In this document: one piece after another, positions 61,901 through 64,000 of the stretch
Numbering within the stretch: the stretch's first letter is position 1
Layout of the letters: each line of letters begins with the position of its first letter
Position numbers and translations under genes: made by a program
Source of the DNA: Thereva unica
Lineage: Eukaryota; Arthropoda; Insecta; Diptera; Therevidae
Direction: 5' to 3'
DNA: 64,000 bases
Assembly (NCBI GenBank): GCA_949987705.1
Contig: OX465285.1
Span: 90,281,975 to 90,345,974, forward strand
The notes under the pieces: generated by a model
What the model was told of the DNA's origin: nothing
The model's database searches: none
Seen by the model: only the letters and a program-made list of their open reading frames with translations

Positions 61901-62611
61901 AGAAGAGTATCGTCTATGTATTTATAAAACTATTTCTGTGAGGTGAGGCGAAGTCCAATATAGTGATAATATAGACTGAAAACGAAACAGCCAAACTAAG
62001 TTTCCTGTTACTCCTATCCTATTCTTCAAGTGGTTCCACAGGGATTCATAGTATGAGATCTTGTACTAGGAGAAAAGGCACCCTGGCAATGTCTACGAGG
62101 GTAGTTTAAACAGTTTTGAGCTTCAACATGAAAAATTGAATTGAAAAAAACTCCTTCTCGTATCGTCGTCGTCGAATCGTAAAGTATTCCTTTCGAGCCT
62201 GAGAAACTTAAAACTGATTTACCAGGTTGTGCCTGATGGTAAGCGTTTCACATGGCAAAGAACTGCGAACAACAAAAATAGTACTGGCTAAGCTTTTTAT
62301 ACAGGTTAAGGCGATAGAAGAGGCTATGGACATAGCGAAAGAACGTTTTTGTCTTAAGAATCTTCAGAGCTGCATGTTGGATGGTGCACTTCTTAACTTT
62401 CTCCAATAACGTATTTGAATGAACATTATTTTCAAGCCTGTCTTGGAGCAGTTAAACGTAACGAATTGGATTTTGTGGATCGATAAAACTTAGATCAACC
62501 ACAACACTTCTGAGACGAAGCAATAGGCTACACAGTGTACTACAGCAGGCGCAGCTGTTATTGAAATGCCGAAGACGCTTGCATTGGCCGGGAAGGTGAT
62601 AACGACTATTT
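58990..62611. other. No gene seen in 3.6 kb
   Basis: Frames at 59248-59655 (135 codons, no ATG) and 59863-60129 have no motif. GATC words are dense at about 60885-61320, with a hairpin GATCGTTT/AAACGATC at about 61235-61254. Confidence 0.4.
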
Positions 62612-62760
62612 TTGAAGAAGAAGAAGAGAGTCCTGTTCGATCAAGGTTCTGCACCTGCTTACACTTCAGTGGACCTCTTGACCAAAATTCAGAGATTTTC
62701 ATCGAACGGGAACACGTCACCTCGCATATTTTGCAGAAAAGGAGGCCAACTACTATTTGG
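62612..62760 (+). mobile_element. Possible mariner transposase fragment
   Basis: The plus frame reads RVLFDQGSAPAYTSVDLLTK, resembling VLFHQDNAPAHxSxxxxxK around the second catalytic motif of mariner transposases (DN changed to QG). A later frame IFCRKGGQLLFGR could be the FPxLKKxLxG region. Short and degenerate. Confidence 0.45.
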
Positions 62761-62799
62761 ACGAGTTAAAGGGTTTAGAGTAGGGTTGATTCATCTCTA

Positions 62800-63904
62800 A
62801 GTATCTTAGACCATTGTTTGTTTTGGTTTAATTTCCAAAAATTAATCTTTTGTCTAAACCAAGCTTTCCCAAAAAGAATTTTTTGGTAATTTGGAAGTAT
62901 ATAAATTGTTCCAATTGGTGCAACGGGACTTGTGTTTTCCCAGTAAGGACGTTAACTCTGTCATTTTGTGCCATCAAACCAAAATTGAACTCGTTTAGTT
63001 TTGCAAAAATCAATGTAGCAAGTGGTTTAGTCGAGGTTGTAAGGATGAATTATGATTAAAACACTGTCTGTACACAGTACCAACTTTAGGGTGGAGCGAG
63101 CTCGGGCGATCACCGTTCCTGTGCTCATTTATTTAGTTATTAAATGATAACACCTCCGCAATACAAGACACAATACCGGATATGTGCAGAAGGTAAACAA
63201 AGCTTGTGTTTGAAAAGAAGTAAAAGACAGCTGGTAAGGCCGCTTTATTATACGTTATTTTGCAACTATTGTCTTTAGTTTCTAGGAATAAACCAGTGCT
63301 GAGCAAGAATAGTTCTTGGGAGCCACGTGAGCTTCCCCGGGAATCCTAGAGCCCTCCAATCTTGCTTGTGGGTTAAAGTGAGAGGTATATGACCCTCTAC
63401 TTTTCTCTCTTTTCTTGGGGGTTCAAAGAAAAAAGGTATTAAAGAAGTTTCTATACCTCGCTCTCTTTCTCAATATTAGAAGGGCTCCATTGTACCAAAA
63501 CTGGTGCTGTTGCTCTGAAAATGCCAATGCTCTGCAATAAACGGAACCTTATTGGAACTTTAAATTTTTATGACTTTTTATGTACGGCGCCTGGATTGCA
63601 GGGAGTTAAGTTGGTCTTCCCCGTTCGAAGTTATATTCCCCAGGTGATGTTGCGGTGTCTTCTTCTTCTTTACTCTTGTCGGTATTTATGTGCTTTTGTC
63701 GGTATTTTGTTTGTCATGTCTACCGCCTTCTTCTAACACCGCAAATATTTCTCTAAAGTACGACGACAGTGATCTGGCAAGGCAGTTCATATTCGTCCAA
63801 CTGTTTTGATGCCTTCGCGTCAGTTTGTGAGTTGCTCTGTCTACGGGATGAAAGTTGCTACACTTCAATGTTGTATTCCCAGCATTTTTAGACGACCTGC
63901 CTCC
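62800..63904. other. No gene seen
   Basis: AT-rich; short opposed frames at 62828-63059 and 63521-63922 without motifs. Confidence 0.4.
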
Positions 63905-64000
63905 TTGAAAAAGTTGGTTCATTGTTGACCTATTTCTTCTGAAACCAGCTTTGTATTCACATATTTTGACTTCTGCATAACGTTCCAGTCTGTTTTTGAT
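63905..64000 (-). mobile_element. LINE fragment at the window edge
   Basis: GTTGACCTATTTCTTCTGAA and the following CCAGCTTTGTATTCACA, ACTTCTGCATA match 22891-22950 in the RTE-like LINE (GTTGACCTATTTCTTCTAAA; CCAGCTTGATATTCACC; CTTCTGCATA). It runs off the right edge. Confidence 0.5.

Overview
The window is eukaryotic nuclear DNA, most likely from an insect and probably a fly. Two host genes carry 54-62 bp introns with GT..AG borders. There are no operons or ribosome-binding sites, and most of the rest is eroded jockey, LOA, R1, RTE and CR1-type LINEs, gypsy remnants, Tc1/mariner relics and MITEs. No species can be named from the sequence alone.

Three conserved host genes sit at 34.9-43.6 kb. 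On the minus strand at 35.15 kb is the first coding exon of a PQ-loop protein of the SLC66A2 (PQLC1) type; its remaining exons were not found. At 39.08-39.87 kb (+) is a complete three-exon TIMM21 (Tim21, mitochondrial presequence import). Convergent to it, with stop codons only 144 bp apart, is a complete three-exon TMEM231 (ciliary transition zone) at 43.53-40.02 kb (-). Its 2.5 kb first intron is filled with a gypsy remnant and a LINE remnant. A 14-bp palindromic sequence matching the RFX X-box consensus lies 93 bp upstream of the TMEM231 start codon, which fits a cilium gene.

Around this island the window is a transposon graveyard. From 0 to 8 kb: jockey-like and I/Ingi-like LINEs and a tRNA-derived SINE. 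From 12 to 17 kb: a TIR element, a LOA-like deletion derivative and an R1-clade 3' end. From 20 to 27 kb: RTE-like, jockey-like and LOA-like pieces, nested, with a second tRNA-headed SINE. From 28 to 33 kb: a MITE, an endonuclease fragment, gypsy and RTE fragments and a fold-back repeat. From 36 to 38 kb: a pogo/Tigger-like MITE and a Tc1 remnant. From 44 to 58 kb: CR1-like and jockey-like LINEs, a TA-flanked MITE, a 1.55-kb hAT-like element with an exact 8-bp target duplication, a 234-bp MITE derived from the same hAT family, and a mariner relic. One jockey-like family leaves at least six pieces across the window.

Long stretches (2-6 kb, 8-12 kb, 13.6-16 kb, 17.3-20.6 kb, 51-55 kb, 59-62.6 kb) show nothing recognisable beyond AT-rich DNA and short repeats. 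I found no CRISPR array, rRNA, bona fide tRNA or evident novel multi-gene system. The most worthwhile points are the TMEM231 X-box, the two-size hAT family, the TA-flanked MITE with a nested terminus, and two small unassigned minus-strand ORFs.
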